Below the pieces are notes generated by a model. That model was given only the letters and a program-made list of their open reading frames with translations, was not told where the DNA came from and searched no databases. A program made the translations under genes and the position numbers. Shown here piece by piece: positions 5,854 to 6,270 of a stretch of 6,270 nt of DNA. The stretch is from Betaproteobacteria bacterium (GTDB lineage Bacteria; Pseudomonadota; Gammaproteobacteria; Burkholderiales; SG8-39): positions 1-6,270 of the forward strand of contig JAOUGZ010000171.1 in assembly GCA_029865405.1 (NCBI GenBank). Direction: 5' to 3'. Each line of letters starts with the position of its first letter. The first letter of the stretch is position 1.

Positions 5854-6270
5854 TCACGCCGCCTTTCGCGAGCCGCTCCTCACCGCATCCGCCACCGCCG
5901 CGCCCACCTCCATGGTGGAAGCCTTGCCCTTCATGTCGGGCGTATGCGGCCCGTCGACGATGACGCGCTCGATGGCGCGCACGATGTCGGCCGCCGCCTG
6001 CGGGTGACCCAGATGCTCCAGCATCAGCGCGCCCGACCAGATCTGCGCGATCGGATTGGCGATCTTCCGGCCGGCGATGTCGGGCGCCGAGCCGTGCACC
6101 GGCTCGAAGATCGAGGGCGCGGTCTTTTCGGGATTGATGTTGCCCGAGGGTGCGATGCCGATGGTGCCGGCGGTGGCAGGACCGAGGTCGGAGAGGATGT
6201 CGCCGAACAGGTTGGAGGCGACGATGACGTCGAACTGCGTCGGGTTCAGCACCATCTGGATGGACAGACC
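5854..6270 (-). CDS. Isocitrate/isopropylmalate/tartrate dehydrogenase family protein, C-terminal part (truncated by window edge)
   Basis: 138 residues are visible and the frame stays open to the right edge, so this is the C-terminal 35-40% of a normal-length family member. The family signature [20 protein letters not shown] carries both metal-binding aspartates of the DILSD block, and [18 protein letters not shown] is the NAD-binding loop, followed by [12 protein letters not shown]. The Arg/Tyr/Lys substrate residues lie outside the window, so the substrate (isopropylmalate, isocitrate, tartrate, D-malate or homoisocitrate) cannot be assigned. It is clearly a paralogue of the enzyme at 3571-4620: the loop, the MLEHLG block and a closing TPD(L/M)xG segment correspond throughout. 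It lies on the same strand and upstream of that gene, separated only by the oppositely oriented sugar dehydrogenase. The TGA stop (5856-5854) is 1 bp from the stop of that convergent gene. The tail ends in a basic SGSRKAA. Confidence 0.9.
   Translation of the reverse strand, partial: GLSIQMVLNPTQFDVIVASNLFGDILSDLGPATAGTIGIAPSGNINPEKTAPSIFEPVHGSAPDIAGRKIANPIAQIWSGALMLEHLGHPQAAADIVRAIERVIVDGPHTPDMKGKASTMEVGAAVADAVRSGSRKAA

Noticed and set aside
1..6270. CRISPR array, tRNA/rRNA, insertion sequence, phage or defence genes
   Set aside because: No regularly spaced repeats, RNA-like folds, transposase motifs or inverted terminal repeats were found on reading both strands; coding genes fill nearly the whole window.

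Overview
The window is high-GC DNA (about 65-75% G+C by eye in most genes) with tightly packed genes and almost no intergenic space. An OmpR/EnvZ-type pair whose kinase opens with a short membrane anchor and an 'EREPRA...SSVNLTRAAL' segment points to a betaproteobacterium (Burkholderiales or a relative). This assignment rests on protein resemblance alone.

Layout. Bases 1-940 (minus strand) hold an ompR-type response regulator, followed 7 bp later by the beginning of its envZ-type sensor kinase, which runs off the left edge. A 52-bp divergent spacer (941-992) separates ompR from a small plus-strand gene for a secreted, charge-rich 89-residue protein. That gene converges on, and overlaps by 4 bp, a minus-strand run: tartrate/D-malate dehydrogenase family enzyme (4620-3571), EamA/DMT permease (3571-2696) and PlsB-like acyltransferase (2671-1259). 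The dehydrogenase stop and permease start share one base, and the permease and acyltransferase are 24 bp apart, so the three are probably co-transcribed. On the plus strand a lipoprotein-type PQQ-dependent sugar dehydrogenase (4635-5852) starts only 14 bp from the tartrate dehydrogenase start. Its stop lies 1 bp from the stop of a second decarboxylating-dehydrogenase paralogue, whose C-terminal part fills the right edge (5854-6270).

Function. The left part is envelope/osmotic-type signalling. The middle and right parts suggest hydroxy-acid and sugar oxidation: two beta-decarboxylating dehydrogenases of the isopropylmalate/tartrate/D-malate family, a cell-surface quinoprotein and a metabolite permease. 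The acyltransferase is a phospholipid-synthesis enzyme that may simply share the transcript. I see no RNA gene, insertion sequence, CRISPR array, phage gene or defence system, and no stretch above 300 bp without a gene. The most unusual points are a sugar dehydrogenase gene of mosaic base composition lodged between two paralogues on the opposite strand, a tandem GTTAC pair at 10-bp spacing directly in front of ompR, and a small hairpin covering the acyltransferase ribosome-binding site. I do not see evidence for a wholly new system.
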